A DNA stretch of 21,070 nucleotides from Clostridiaceae bacterium (GCA_016281115.1 JAEEHZ010000026.1:1-21070), one strand, 5' to 3'; positions 1 to 7,030 are shown, counted from the stretch's first letter. Numbers and translations are program-made. Notes: a model not told the origin generated them from the sequence alone.

Positions 1-2
1 TG

Positions 3-122
3 ATACGTGTATTTATGGCTTATAAGCCGCTTGAAAAACCTGTTAATGTAAAGCCGCAGGAGCTTACTCACCCGGAAAGAACGGGATTTACCGTTGTTGA
101 GTGGGGAGGAAGTGCAGCATAG
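3..122 (+). CDS. 3' end of an unrecognised protein (partial)
   Basis: An open frame enters from the left edge and ends at TAG 120-122, giving about 39 residues ending in TGFTVVEWGGSAA. I do not recognise the family from this fragment. The tail is hydrophilic with one Trp, and has no membrane segment or Cys motif. Codon use resembles the neighbours, and a good intrinsic terminator follows 43 nt downstream, which supports a real gene end. The start and function lie outside the window. Confidence 0.6.
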   Translation: MRVFMAYKPLEKPVNVKPQELTHPERTGFTVVEWGGSAA

Positions 123-164
123 CTGCTAAATTAATATTCAAAATTGAAAACTGAATAACGATAT

Positions 165-216
165 AAAAAAGCTCCGCAGGTACAGGCTTATTGCCTCACA
201 TCTGCGGAGCTTTTTT
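165..216 (+). terminator. Intrinsic terminator after the left-edge gene, bidirectional
   Basis: GCTCCGCAG (171-179) pairs with CTGCGGAGC (202-210), flanked by A6 (165-170) and T6 (211-216). An inner helix AGGC/GCCT (184-187 with 193-196) caps the stem. The T-run on both strands allows termination either way. The hairpin is closely related in sequence to the one at 5071-5112. Confidence 0.85.
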
Positions 217-224
217 GTCTTAGC

Positions 225-241
225 GGCGAACATTGTTCGCC
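225..241. repeat. Short hairpin module GGCGAAC-ATT-GTTCGCC
   Basis: A perfect 7-bp stem with a 3-nt loop, followed by TAAAAAA. A diverged copy in the same orientation (545-561, GGCGAGC-ATA-GTTCGCT, also followed by AAAAAA) lies on the other side of the hairpin-rich repeat. The two copies bracket it as near-direct repeats. Confidence 0.55.
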
Positions 242-248
242 TAAAAAA

Positions 249-506
249 GGCTTCCCCTTGAGGGGAAGCTGTCAGCGCAGCTGACTGATGAGGTGGAAAA
301 CTGCCGGTTTAGTTTAACACTGAGTTTCGCCCTAATGTCGGGCAGGCACCTACTTTCCCATGTGAGAAAGTAGGCAAAGGACACCAAAGGGGGAAACCCG
401 TCGGATGTTTCCCCCTTTGGAATCCCCTTTCGCGACCACCCGGGTGGCTGCGCCCCCCGCTGGGTGGACGAGAGCCCCCTGCTTTGTTCTCGGCAAGGTG
501 ATTGTA
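249..506. repeat. Composite intergenic repetitive element of stacked hairpins
   Basis: Consecutive stem-loops fill this gene-free stretch: GCTTCCCC/GGGGAAGC (250-257 with 262-269), GTCAGC/GCTGAC (271-276 with 280-285), CCTACTTTC/GAAAGTAGG (349-357 with 366-374) and a 14-bp stem (384-397 with 407-420). These are followed by the palindrome CCACCCGGGTGG (437-448) and a GC-rich tail. From memory, very similar modules occur between genes in many gut Clostridia genomes; I cannot search to confirm this. A 103-codon minus-strand frame crosses the element but is a by-product of it. Exact ends are uncertain. Confidence 0.6.
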
Positions 507-544
507 TCATTTTTTGGCTTTGTAAGGCGTTATTTGTCGCATCG

Positions 545-561
545 GCGAGCATAGTTCGCTA
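545..561. repeat. Diverged copy of the 225-241 hairpin module
   Basis: GGCGAGC-ATA-GTTCGCT matches the module at 225-241 except at a few positions and keeps the trailing A-run. Together the copies flank the composite repeat. Confidence 0.45.
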
Positions 562-579
562 AAAAATTGCTCCGCACGC

Positions 580-617
580 AAAAGCGTTCCCGATAAACAA
601 AATCAGGAACGCTTTTT
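580..617 (-). terminator. Intrinsic terminator of the hydrogenase operon
   Basis: AAAAGCGTTCC (580-590) pairs with GGAACGCTTTT (606-616), an 11-bp stem with a 15-nt loop, 22 nt beyond the hydA stop. A/T tracts on both sides make it potentially bidirectional. On the minus strand it ends in a T-run at 584-579. Confidence 0.85.
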
Positions 618-638
618 CTATTATAAAACTTTGTTTTA

Positions 639-2384
639 TTAATATTTCTTTCTCGCTACATAAGATGTGTGCAAAAGTTTGTGAGACTTATGTCCGCCGG
701 GCTCGCCGAGGTATTCCTCATAGAGCTTTTTGATTACAGGGCTGTCGTGAGATTTTCTCAGAGGCAGGTTCTTGTCCTCCTCGTAAAGAGATTTTGCTCT
801 TAACGCTCTTATGTCGTTGAAATTGCGAACGTCTGCAGGCTGAATGGGTTGTCCGCCGCCGTTTACACAGCCGCCGGGGCAACACATTATCTCTATAAAG
901 TGGTAATCCGCTTTGCCTGCGCGAACCTTGTCAAGGATCTCTGCTGCGTTTTTGAGTCCGCTTGCAACAGCTACCTTAACGGTCATACCTGCAACGTCAT
1001 ATGCTGCTTCTTTAATGCCTTCGGTACCGCGAACATCGTTATAGTCGATCTCTTTGAGGTCTTCACCTGTGAGAACGTCCGCCGCTGTTCTGAGGGCAGC
1101 TTCCATAACGCCGCCTGTTGCGCCGAAGATCGCAGCTGCACCTGTGGTTATGCCGAGTGCGGGGTCAAATTCTTCATCGGGAAGATTAACAAAATCGAGC
1201 TGGGCGAGCTTTATCATCTTTGCAAGCTCCCTTGTTGTAATTGCGATGTCTATATCGGGCAGATCTTCGCCTGCGCCGTTTTGGTCATCACGCTTTATTT
1301 CAAATTTCTTTGCAACGCAGGGCATAACGCTTACTACAACGATATTGTGGGGATCTATCCCCTCTTTCTCGGCATAATAAGACTTAATTATTGCGCCTGT
1401 CATCTGTTGAGGCGATTTGCAAGTTGAAAGATTATCGAGCAGATCCGGATAATAATGCTCACAGAATTTTATCCATCCTGGTGAGCAGGAAGTTATCATC
1501 GGCAATTTGCCGCCGTTTTTAACTCTTTCCAAAAACTCGTGAGACTCTTCCATTATTGTAAGGTCTGCGCCGAAGTCTGTATCAAACACTTTATCAAAAC
1601 CAAGTCTGCGGAGCGCGGCAACCATTTTGCCTTTAACATTTGTACCGATAGGCATACCAAAGCTCTCGCCCAGACCTACTCTTACAGCAGGGGCAGTGTG
1701 AACGATAACTACCTTTTCGGGATCGTTTATAGCGTCTATAACATCGGCTGTGTTGTCTCTCTCGGAAAGTGCGCCCGTAGGACAGGCAACGATGCACTGA
1801 CCGCATGATACACAAGATACATCTGCAAGCTCTTTATTAAAAGCGCAGCCTATCTGTGTGTCAAATCCGCGGTTGTTTGCGCCGATAACGCCTACATACT
1901 GATCCTCACAAGCGGCAACGCAGCGTCTGCAAAGCACGCATTTGCTGTTGTCTCTCACAAGGTGAAGTGAAGACTCGTCCTTTACCGACTCTGTCTTTGA
2001 GCCGTCAAAACGTCCGTCATCCTCAACGCCGAGCTCGGCGCAAAGGGTTTGAAGCTCGCATTTGCCGCTGCGTGAGCAAGACAAACATTTTCTGTTATGA
2101 TTTGAAAGGATAAGCTCAAGAGTAGTTTTTCTTGACTGCTGAACCTTTTTTGTATTTGTGAATATCTCCATACCCTCGTTTACGGGATATACGCAGGCGG
2201 CAACAAGGCTTCGGGCGCCTTTCACCTCTACAACGCACATACGGCAAGCGCCTATCTCGTTTAAATCCTTTAAAAAGCAAAGGGTAGGAATGTGAATACC
2301 GGCATATCTAGCCGCTTCCAAAATTGTGGAGCCTTGCGGCACGGAATACGGCATACCGTTTATTTTAACATTTATTAAATCCAT
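639..2384 (-). CDS. hydA: [FeFe] hydrogenase catalytic subunit (HydABC type)
   Basis: Catalytic subunit of a trimeric, probably electron-bifurcating, cytoplasmic [FeFe] hydrogenase that evolves H2 with electrons from NADH and ferredoxin. Domains in order are: a [2Fe-2S] domain (C36, C47, C50, C64); a His-Cys3 [4Fe-4S] site (H96, C100, C103, C109); two 4Fe-4S ferredoxin motifs (C149/152/155/159 and C191/194/197/201); then the H-cluster domain. The H-cluster domain has TAPAVR (230-235), L1 TSCSPGW (298-304), L2 MPCVAKKFE (354-362) and L3 with C502 and C506 before GGGQP. L1 carries Ser where the well-studied enzymes have a second Cys. Its 581 residues are normal for this class. AAGGAG lies just upstream of the ATG, and the gene starts 17 nt after hydB. 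It is the last gene of the operon. The family call is secure; the bifurcation role is inferred from the operon. Confidence 0.96.
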   Translation of the reverse strand: MDLINVKINGMPYSVPQGSTILEAARYAGIHIPTLCFLKDLNEIGACRMCVVEVKGARSLVAACVYPVNEGMEIFTNTKKVQQSRKTTLELILSNHNRKCLSCSRSGKCELQTLCAELGVEDDGRFDGSKTESVKDESSLHLVRDNSKCVLCRRCVAACEDQYVGVIGANNRGFDTQIGCAFNKELADVSCVSCGQCIVACPTGALSERDNTADVIDAINDPEKVVIVHTAPAVRVGLGESFGMPIGTNVKGKMVAALRRLGFDKVFDTDFGADLTIMEESHEFLERVKNGGKLPMITSCSPGWIKFCEHYYPDLLDNLSTCKSPQQMTGAIIKSYYAEKEGIDPHNIVVVSVMPCVAKKFEIKRDDQNGAGEDLPDIDIAITTRELAKMIKLAQLDFVNLPDEEFDPALGITTGAAAIFGATGGVMEAALRTAADVLTGEDLKEIDYNDVRGTEGIKEAAYDVAGMTVKVAVASGLKNAAEILDKVRAGKADYHFIEIMCCPGGCVNGGGQPIQPADVRNFNDIRALRAKSLYEEDKNLPLRKSHDSPVIKKLYEEYLGEPGGHKSHKLLHTSYVARKKY

Positions 2385-2401
2385 TTTGCAGCACTCCTTT
2401 A

Positions 2402-4189
2402 TTAGCTTTTGGAAATTGCGCCGAACTTACATTTTTCCATGCAAGCTCCGCACTTCACGCATTTAGACTGATCAACAACGTGTGGGTTTTTAACTGTGCC
2501 GCTGATAGCGCCCGCCGGGCAAACTCTCGCGCACATGGTACAGCCCTTACACTTATCGGGGTCGATGCTTATTGTAAGCAAAGACTTACATACGCCCGCA
2601 GGACATTTCTTATCTACAACGTGAGCAACATATTCGTCTCTGAAATATTTAAGTGTAGCCAAAACAGGATTAGGCGCTGTTTGACCCAAGCCGCAGAGAG
2701 AATTATCTTTAATGTAATAGCAAAGCTGCTCCATTTCGTCGAGCATTTCAAGGGTTCCCTGACCCTTTGTTATTTTATCGAGCATTTCAAGCAAACGGCG
2801 TGTGCCGATACGGCACGGTGTACATTTGCCGCAAGACTCATCAACTGTGAACTCAAGGAAGAATTTTGCGATATCTACCATACAGGTAGTTTCGTCCATT
2901 ACGATAAGTCCGCCCGAACCCATCATTGAGCCGATAGCGATAAGATTATCGTAATCTATCGGAACATCCATATGCTCCGCAGGGATACATCCGCCTGAAG
3001 GACCGCCGGTTTGCGCCGCCTTGAACTTTTTACCGTTCGGCACACCGCCGCCGATCTCTTCTATTATTTCTCTCAAAGTGGTACCCATGGGAACTTCAAC
3101 AAGTCCCGTATGTTCTATCTTTCCGCCGAGAGCAAATACTTTTGTACCCTTGCTCTTCTCTGTTCCGATAGAGCTGAACCAATCTGCGCCGTTGAGAATG
3201 ATTTGACAAATATTTGCGTATGTTTCTACATTGTTAAGGATAGTCGGTTTTTGGAACAAACCTTTAACAGCCGGGAACGGAGGACGGGGTCTGGGCTCAC
3301 CTCTGTTGCCTTCGATAGATGTAAGCAAGGCTGTTTCTTCGCCGCATACAAATGCGCCCGCGCCGAGTCTTAACTGCACGTCGAACTTAAAGCCTGTGCC
3401 TAAGATATTATCGCCCAGCAAGCCGTATTCATGCGCCTGGTTTATCGCAATCTGCAAACGCTTAACAGCTATGGGATATTCCGCACGGACATATATATAA
3501 CCCTGCGAGGCGCCGATAGCGTAACCTGCTATTGCCATTGCCTCGAGCACAGTGTGGGGATCGCCCTCAAGTACCGAGCGGTCCATAAATGCGCCCGGGT
3601 CGCCTTCGTCGGCGTTACAGCAAACGTATTTCTGGTCTGCTTTCTGCATAGCGGCAAAGCTCCACTTTCTGCCTGTGGGGAATCCGCCGCCGCCTCTGCC
3701 TCGAAGTCCTGATTTTGTTATCTCGTTGACAACATCCTCGGGAGTCATTTTTGTTAAAACCTTTGCGAGAGCCTGATAGCCGTCCATAGCTATATATTCG
3801 TCTATTCTCTCGGGGTTTATAACGCCGCAGTTTTTAAGAGCAAGGCGGTGCTGCTTTGCATAGAAAGCGGTTTCACTGAGTCCTACTATCTCGTCGCCTC
3901 TTACTGTTTCTTTATATAACAAATGTTTTACAACATTGCCTTTTACAAGGTGTTCTTCAACTATTTCGGGTATATCCTCAACCTTTACACGGCTGTAAAA
4001 GCTGCCTTCGGGATATACTATCATAATGGGACCGAGAGCGCAAAGTCCGAAACAACCTGTCTGAACAACATTAATTTCGTCCTGCAGACCTCTGGCTTTA
4101 ATCTCTTCATTCAATTTCGCTATTATTGCCTGACTGTTTGAGGAGGTACATCCCGTACCGCCGCAAACAAGCACATTAGAACGATACAT
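2402..4189 (-). CDS. hydB: NADH-binding flavoprotein subunit of the hydrogenase (NuoF-like)
   Basis: Binds NADH and FMN and passes electrons towards HydA; homologous to NuoF of complex I. An N-terminal thioredoxin-like [2Fe-2S] domain has C9, C14, C46 and C50. The NADH/FMN Rossmann region begins at GRGGGGFPTG (164-173). A [4Fe-4S] site is formed by ESCGKCTPC (C453, C456, C459) with C499. A CPAGVC pair (529/534) is followed by a C-terminal two-cluster ferredoxin module (C547/550/553/557 and C577/580/583/587). The 595-residue length and domain order match HydB of HydABC hydrogenases and HndC. GGAGG precedes the ATG, and the gene follows the 35-aa ORF by 19 nt. The thioredoxin-like domain makes this subunit complete without a separate small ferredoxin gene, which matters for interpreting the upstream mini-ORF. 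Confidence 0.96.
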   Translation of the reverse strand: MYRSNVLVCGGTGCTSSNSQAIIAKLNEEIKARGLQDEINVVQTGCFGLCALGPIMIVYPEGSFYSRVKVEDIPEIVEEHLVKGNVVKHLLYKETVRGDEIVGLSETAFYAKQHRLALKNCGVINPERIDEYIAMDGYQALAKVLTKMTPEDVVNEITKSGLRGRGGGGFPTGRKWSFAAMQKADQKYVCCNADEGDPGAFMDRSVLEGDPHTVLEAMAIAGYAIGASQGYIYVRAEYPIAVKRLQIAINQAHEYGLLGDNILGTGFKFDVQLRLGAGAFVCGEETALLTSIEGNRGEPRPRPPFPAVKGLFQKPTILNNVETYANICQIILNGADWFSSIGTEKSKGTKVFALGGKIEHTGLVEVPMGTTLREIIEEIGGGVPNGKKFKAAQTGGPSGGCIPAEHMDVPIDYDNLIAIGSMMGSGGLIVMDETTCMVDIAKFFLEFTVDESCGKCTPCRIGTRRLLEMLDKITKGQGTLEMLDEMEQLCYYIKDNSLCGLGQTAPNPVLATLKYFRDEYVAHVVDKKCPAGVCKSLLTISIDPDKCKGCTMCARVCPAGAISGTVKNPHVVDQSKCVKCGACMEKCKFGAISKS

Positions 4190-4208
4190 AAGTGCGTGCC
4201 TCCTTCAA

Positions 4209-4316
4209 TTATTTATCTTTCTTTTCTTTATTATCTTCTTTGTTGCCGCCGAGACGTATCTCAAGCTCTTTTCTTGTCTTATCTCTTATGGCGTTTAATT
4301 CTTCAATAGTTATCAT
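4209..4316 (-). CDS. 35-aa ORF, probable remnant or short form of the operon's 2Fe-2S ferredoxin-like protein
   Basis: Reads MITIEELNAIRDKTRKELEI, then RLGGNKEDNKEKKDK and stop. It has its own strong Shine-Dalgarno (GGAGGT, 8 nt before the ATG) and sits between hydC (22-nt gap) and hydB (19-nt gap), so it is probably translated. From memory, the slot between hydC and hydB in many Clostridia holds a protein of about 120 aa. That protein starts with a similar xxLEELxAIRxK stretch and continues into a thioredoxin-like [2Fe-2S] fold. Here the reading frame stops just where that fold would begin, with a Lys/Asp/Glu-rich tail and no Cys. It may be a decayed gene or a retained mini-protein. The homology is inferred and not tested. 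Confidence 0.6.
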   Translation of the reverse strand: MITIEELNAIRDKTRKELEIRLGGNKEDNKEKKDK

Positions 4317-4338
4317 ACCGTTTAGACCTCCGTAATAA

Positions 4339-4836
4339 TCAAGCCTTATATTTGTCTATGATTCCTTTTATATCGTCAGGAACAAGTCTGCCGTAAACGT
4401 CATCATTTACGGTGAGAACAGGCGCAAGACCGCACGCGCCTATACAGCGGCACGCTGTAAGCGAAAACTCGCCGTCCGGTGTACATTCCTCTGCCCCTAT
4501 GCCAAGCTGCTTTGTAAGCTCTTCAAGCAAAAGTCCCGAGCCTTTAACATAGCAAGCTGTTCCCAGACAAACCGATATATTATACTTGCCTTTCGGTGAA
4601 AGGGCAAACTGTGAATAAAATGTTGAAACGCCGTAAACTTCCTCAAGCGGAACATTAAGCCCTTCGGCTATCATTGTTTGAACCTCTATGGGCAAATAGC
4701 CGTAAACATCCTGCGCTTCCTGCAAAACGGGCATAACAGCGCCGGGGTCATTCTTATGACGGGAAATTATCTCCTTTAGCTTTGCCTCTTGTTCAGGGGT
4801 GCCGCTGAAAGGAATACTGCTTATTTTTTTCTGCAT
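4339..4836 (-). CDS. hydC: NuoE-like [2Fe-2S] subunit of the hydrogenase
   Basis: Small subunit of the HydABC complex and the first gene of the operon. An N-terminal helical region is followed by a thioredoxin-like [2Fe-2S] domain with ligands C90, C95, C131 and C135 (SVCLGTAC and CIGACG). Motifs such as VYGVSTFYSQF (67-77) are typical of the 24-kDa subunit of NADH dehydrogenases. The 165-residue length is normal. GGAGG precedes the ATG at 4836. It relays electrons between the HydB flavin and the other clusters. The family assignment is firm. Confidence 0.95.
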   Translation of the reverse strand: MQKKISSIPFSGTPEQEAKLKEIISRHKNDPGAVMPVLQEAQDVYGYLPIEVQTMIAEGLNVPLEEVYGVSTFYSQFALSPKGKYNISVCLGTACYVKGSGLLLEELTKQLGIGAEECTPDGEFSLTACRCIGACGLAPVLTVNDDVYGRLVPDDIKGIIDKYKA

Positions 4837-4911
4837 TTCAAATCCTCCTGCAATATAATAAAAACTGCCGTCTGCCGCAAATTAAACAGACAAGCTTTAA
4901 CGTACCAGAGT

Positions 4912-4940
4912 ATTTTACTACAAAAGATGTCGAATGTCCA
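4912..4940 (-). promoter_or_regulatory. Predicted sigma-A promoter of the hydrogenase operon
   Basis: On the minus strand the -35 TGGACA (4940-4935) and -10 TAAAAT (4917-4912) are separated by 17 nt, each one mismatch from consensus. The predicted start near 4905 leaves a leader of about 70 nt before hydC. Confidence 0.6.
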
Positions 4941-4946
4941 GTACTA

Positions 4947-4964
4947 TTGACAAAAAATTAACGA
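4947..4964. promoter_or_regulatory. Rex-like redox operator upstream of hydC
   Basis: TTGACAAAAAATTAACGA matches the clostridial Rex pattern TTGTTAA-N4-TTAACAA at 11 of 14 specified positions, with one half-site nearly perfect. It lies 7 bp upstream of the predicted -35. Rex senses the NADH/NAD+ ratio and is known to control hydrogenase and fermentation genes in clostridia. The left half resembles a -35 box (TTGACA), but no suitably spaced -10 follows it on the + strand. Confidence 0.45.
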
Positions 4965-5070
4965 AATATTATTGTAAAAAAACAAGCCGAAAAAAATATT
5001 TTTTTGGAAAAATTTTACATTTAACATTACTTGCTTTATTCTGGCTTTTAACACGTAAGCGTATGAAAAC

Positions 5071-5112
5071 AATCCCGCAGATACAGGCATTATACCTGAC
5101 ATCTGCGGGGTT
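5071..5112 (-). terminator. Terminator hairpin after the P-loop gene
   Basis: A 12-bp stem with one G-T pair (5071-5082 with 5101-5112) is topped by a CAGG/CCTG helix (5084-5087 with 5095-5098). On the minus strand it is followed by a T-rich but imperfect tract (GATTGTTTT, overlapping the stem foot). It lies 38 nt beyond the stop at 5151. Sequence and shape resemble the hairpin at 171-210. Confidence 0.7.
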
Positions 5113-5150
5113 CATCTAACAGTTTTTAAGTTTTATATTTTCGTTAATGA

Positions 5151-5567
5151 TCAAATATGAACGTACTCTGCCTCAAGATGGGCGGGAAGCTCTGTTTTGT
5201 CTGCGCTGATAAGAAGGGTTATCGAAGCCGATGCGTGTGCCTCAAGTGCATTTAATTTGGCAACAAATCTTTCGAGTTCTTCCATATTGTTGCCGCAAAG
5301 CTTGAATGTAGAGTCGATAAGTATATCAGTTACATCGTAGTTGCCTGCGCATATGCCGCTTACAAAGCCGAAAAGCATATCATAACCGGAAACATTGTAG
5401 CTTTCTGCGTCTATAAGCCTTGCCTTGTGTGTAAGGTCATATGTAAGCTTTGAACCCTTTTCGATAACGACAACGTTGCCCTTAGAAACTTTTACAGCAT
5501 CGTTTGCAAGGTCGATAAGCTTTTTAGTTTTGCCGCTGCCCTTTTTTCCGATAATTAATTTAACCAT
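5151..5567 (-). CDS. Small P-loop ATP-binding protein of unknown function
   Basis: A 138-aa protein opening with MVKLIIGKKGSGKTKK, a Walker A motif at G7-T14, and a probable Walker B strand ending in DVTDILIDST (about residues 79-88). The fold is presumably a minimal P-loop NTPase, with no added domains, membrane segments or Cys clusters. I recognise it only as a conserved clostridial hypothetical. It has a strong AGGAGGA site before the ATG and follows pgi by 79 nt on the same strand, so the two may be co-transcribed; nothing else ties it to sugar metabolism. A terminator follows. ATP binding is well supported; its substrate is unknown. Confidence 0.8.
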   Translation of the reverse strand: MVKLIIGKKGSGKTKKLIDLANDAVKVSKGNVVVIEKGSKLTYDLTHKARLIDAESYNVSGYDMLFGFVSGICAGNYDVTDILIDSTFKLCGNNMEELERFVAKLNALEAHASASITLLISADKTELPAHLEAEYVHI

Positions 5568-5646
5568 AGTGAATTCCTCCTGTTTTCCCGCAATGGGATT
5601 TATTTTAATTGCTGTTATTTATGAATTTCAAACGCAGTTATTTGCG

Positions 5647-6984
5647 TTATCCAAGCCTTTTTTCAAGCTCTGCCTTTGCCGATTCATATCCCGGCTTGCC
5701 AAGCAGCGCAAACATATTCTTTTTGTAGCTCTCAACACCCGGCTGATTAAACGGATTTACACCGAGCAAATATCCGCTTATCGCGCAGGCTTTCTCCATA
5801 AAGTAAATGAAATAACCGAGCTCGTATTCATTCATTTCGGGTAATGTTAAAACAACATTGGGAACACCGCCGTCGTTATGCGCAAGCACTGTGCCTTCAA
5901 AGGCCTTACGGTTCACATAAGACATTGTTTTGCCCGAAAGAAAATTGAGTCCGTCCGTATTCTCATCGTCGTGAGATATAACAATCTCTCTTTTGGATTT
6001 GTCAAACAAAACGACTGTCTCAAAAATATTTCGTCTGCCGTCTTGTATATACTGACCCATAGAGTGCAGATCGGTCGAGAAAATAACGGAAGCCGGGAAT
6101 ATACCCTTATTGTCTTTGCCTTCGCTTTCGCCGAAAAGCTGTTTAAACCACTCGCTCATCATTGCAAAAGCAGGCTCATAGCTTACAAGTATCTCTGTGG
6201 TTTTGCCTTTATTGTAAAGTATATTCCTTATCAAGGCGTATTTATAACAATCGTTTTTCTCTACATCACAAACCGACAGAGCGTTCATCGCGTCTGCCGC
6301 GCCTTTCATAAGCGCGTCTATATCGGTTCCGCTTACCGCGATGGGCAGCAGACCAACCGCAGTTAATACGGAATATCTGCCTCCTACGTCGTCCGGGACG
6401 ACAAAGGTCTCGTAGCCCTCTTTATCGGCAAGCTGTTTCAGGGTGCCTTTTGCCTTATCAGTGGTACAGAAAATTCTTTCTTTTGCGCCTTGCTTGCCGT
6501 ATTTTTTCTCAAGCAAATCTCTTAATACTCTGAAAGCTATTGCGGGTTCCGTGGTTGTTCCCGACTTTGATATCATATTTACGGAAATATCCTTTCCTTC
6601 GCAAAGCTCCAAAAGTTCGCTTAACGCGTCTGAGCTTATGCTGTTTCCGGTAAAGAATATTTGCGGGGTGTCTTTTGCGGTGAGATTGTAATTGGGTGAT
6701 TTTATAAATTCTATTGCGGCGCGGGCGCCCAAATATGAGCCGCCTATGCCTATTACTATAAAAATATCGCTGTTTGCTTTTATTTTTTCCGCCGCACGCT
6801 TAATGCGGTCAAATTCTTCCTTATCATAATTTTGGGGCAGGTCAAGCCAGCCTATGTAGTCGTTACCGAGTCCTTTTCCGCTGTGCAGCGCTTCGTGCGC
6901 CGTCTGCAAACCATTGATAATACCTGCGTATTCATCATTTTTTATAAAGCCGCGCAGATATTTGTCATTTAAACGAGTAGACAA
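5647..6984 (-). CDS. pgi: Glucose-6-phosphate isomerase
   Basis: Interconverts glucose-6-phosphate and fructose-6-phosphate in the cytosol. Counting from the upstream ATG at 7008, motifs include GIGGSYLGA (87-95), the phosphate-binding SKSGTTTEP (147-155), GGRYSVLTAVGLLP and GESEGKDNKG. Two starts are possible. The ATG at 7008 has no Shine-Dalgarno and lies only about 16 nt from the predicted transcript start. I prefer TTG at 6982-6984, because AAGGAGG (7002-6996) lies 11 nt upstream of it, inside the longer frame. The shorter N-terminus MSTRLNDKYL also looks like family members as I remember them. That gives 445 residues, or 453 from the ATG. A bacterial enzyme of normal length. The enzyme call is secure; the start is a judgement. 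Confidence 0.93.
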   Translation of the reverse strand: MSTRLNDKYLRGFIKNDEYAGIINGLQTAHEALHSGKGLGNDYIGWLDLPQNYDKEEFDRIKRAAEKIKANSDIFIVIGIGGSYLGARAAIEFIKSPNYNLTAKDTPQIFFTGNSISSDALSELLELCEGKDISVNMISKSGTTTEPAIAFRVLRDLLEKKYGKQGAKERIFCTTDKAKGTLKQLADKEGYETFVVPDDVGGRYSVLTAVGLLPIAVSGTDIDALMKGAADAMNALSVCDVEKNDCYKYALIRNILYNKGKTTEILVSYEPAFAMMSEWFKQLFGESEGKDNKGIFPASVIFSTDLHSMGQYIQDGRRNIFETVVLFDKSKREIVISHDDENTDGLNFLSGKTMSYVNRKAFEGTVLAHNDGGVPNVVLTLPEMNEYELGYFIYFMEKACAISGYLLGVNPFNQPGVESYKKNMFALLGKPGYESAKAELEKRLG

Positions 6985-7030
6985 TTTCAGTTTTTCCTCC
7001 TTTGACATACAAAACCGAATGATATAAGTT

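Noticed and set aside
241..552. 103-codon minus-strand open frame
   Set aside because: It follows the hairpin-rich repeat exactly, has low protein-like character, no ribosome binding site that I can see, and no domain. I treat it as a by-product of the repeat.
849..1427. 192-codon + strand frame, Cys-rich
   Set aside because: Antisense shadow of hydA; the Cys content reflects the complementary codons. The minus-strand frame has all hydrogenase motifs.
4971..4986. TTGTAAAAAAACAA as a second Rex site
   Set aside because: The half-sites TTGT/ACAA are only 6 nt apart, giving a 14-nt element and not the 18-nt Rex pattern.
4934..5119. 61-codon + strand frame in the hydC upstream region
   Set aside because: It spans the Rex-like site and the terminator hairpin and has no ribosome binding site; an A/T-rich chance frame.
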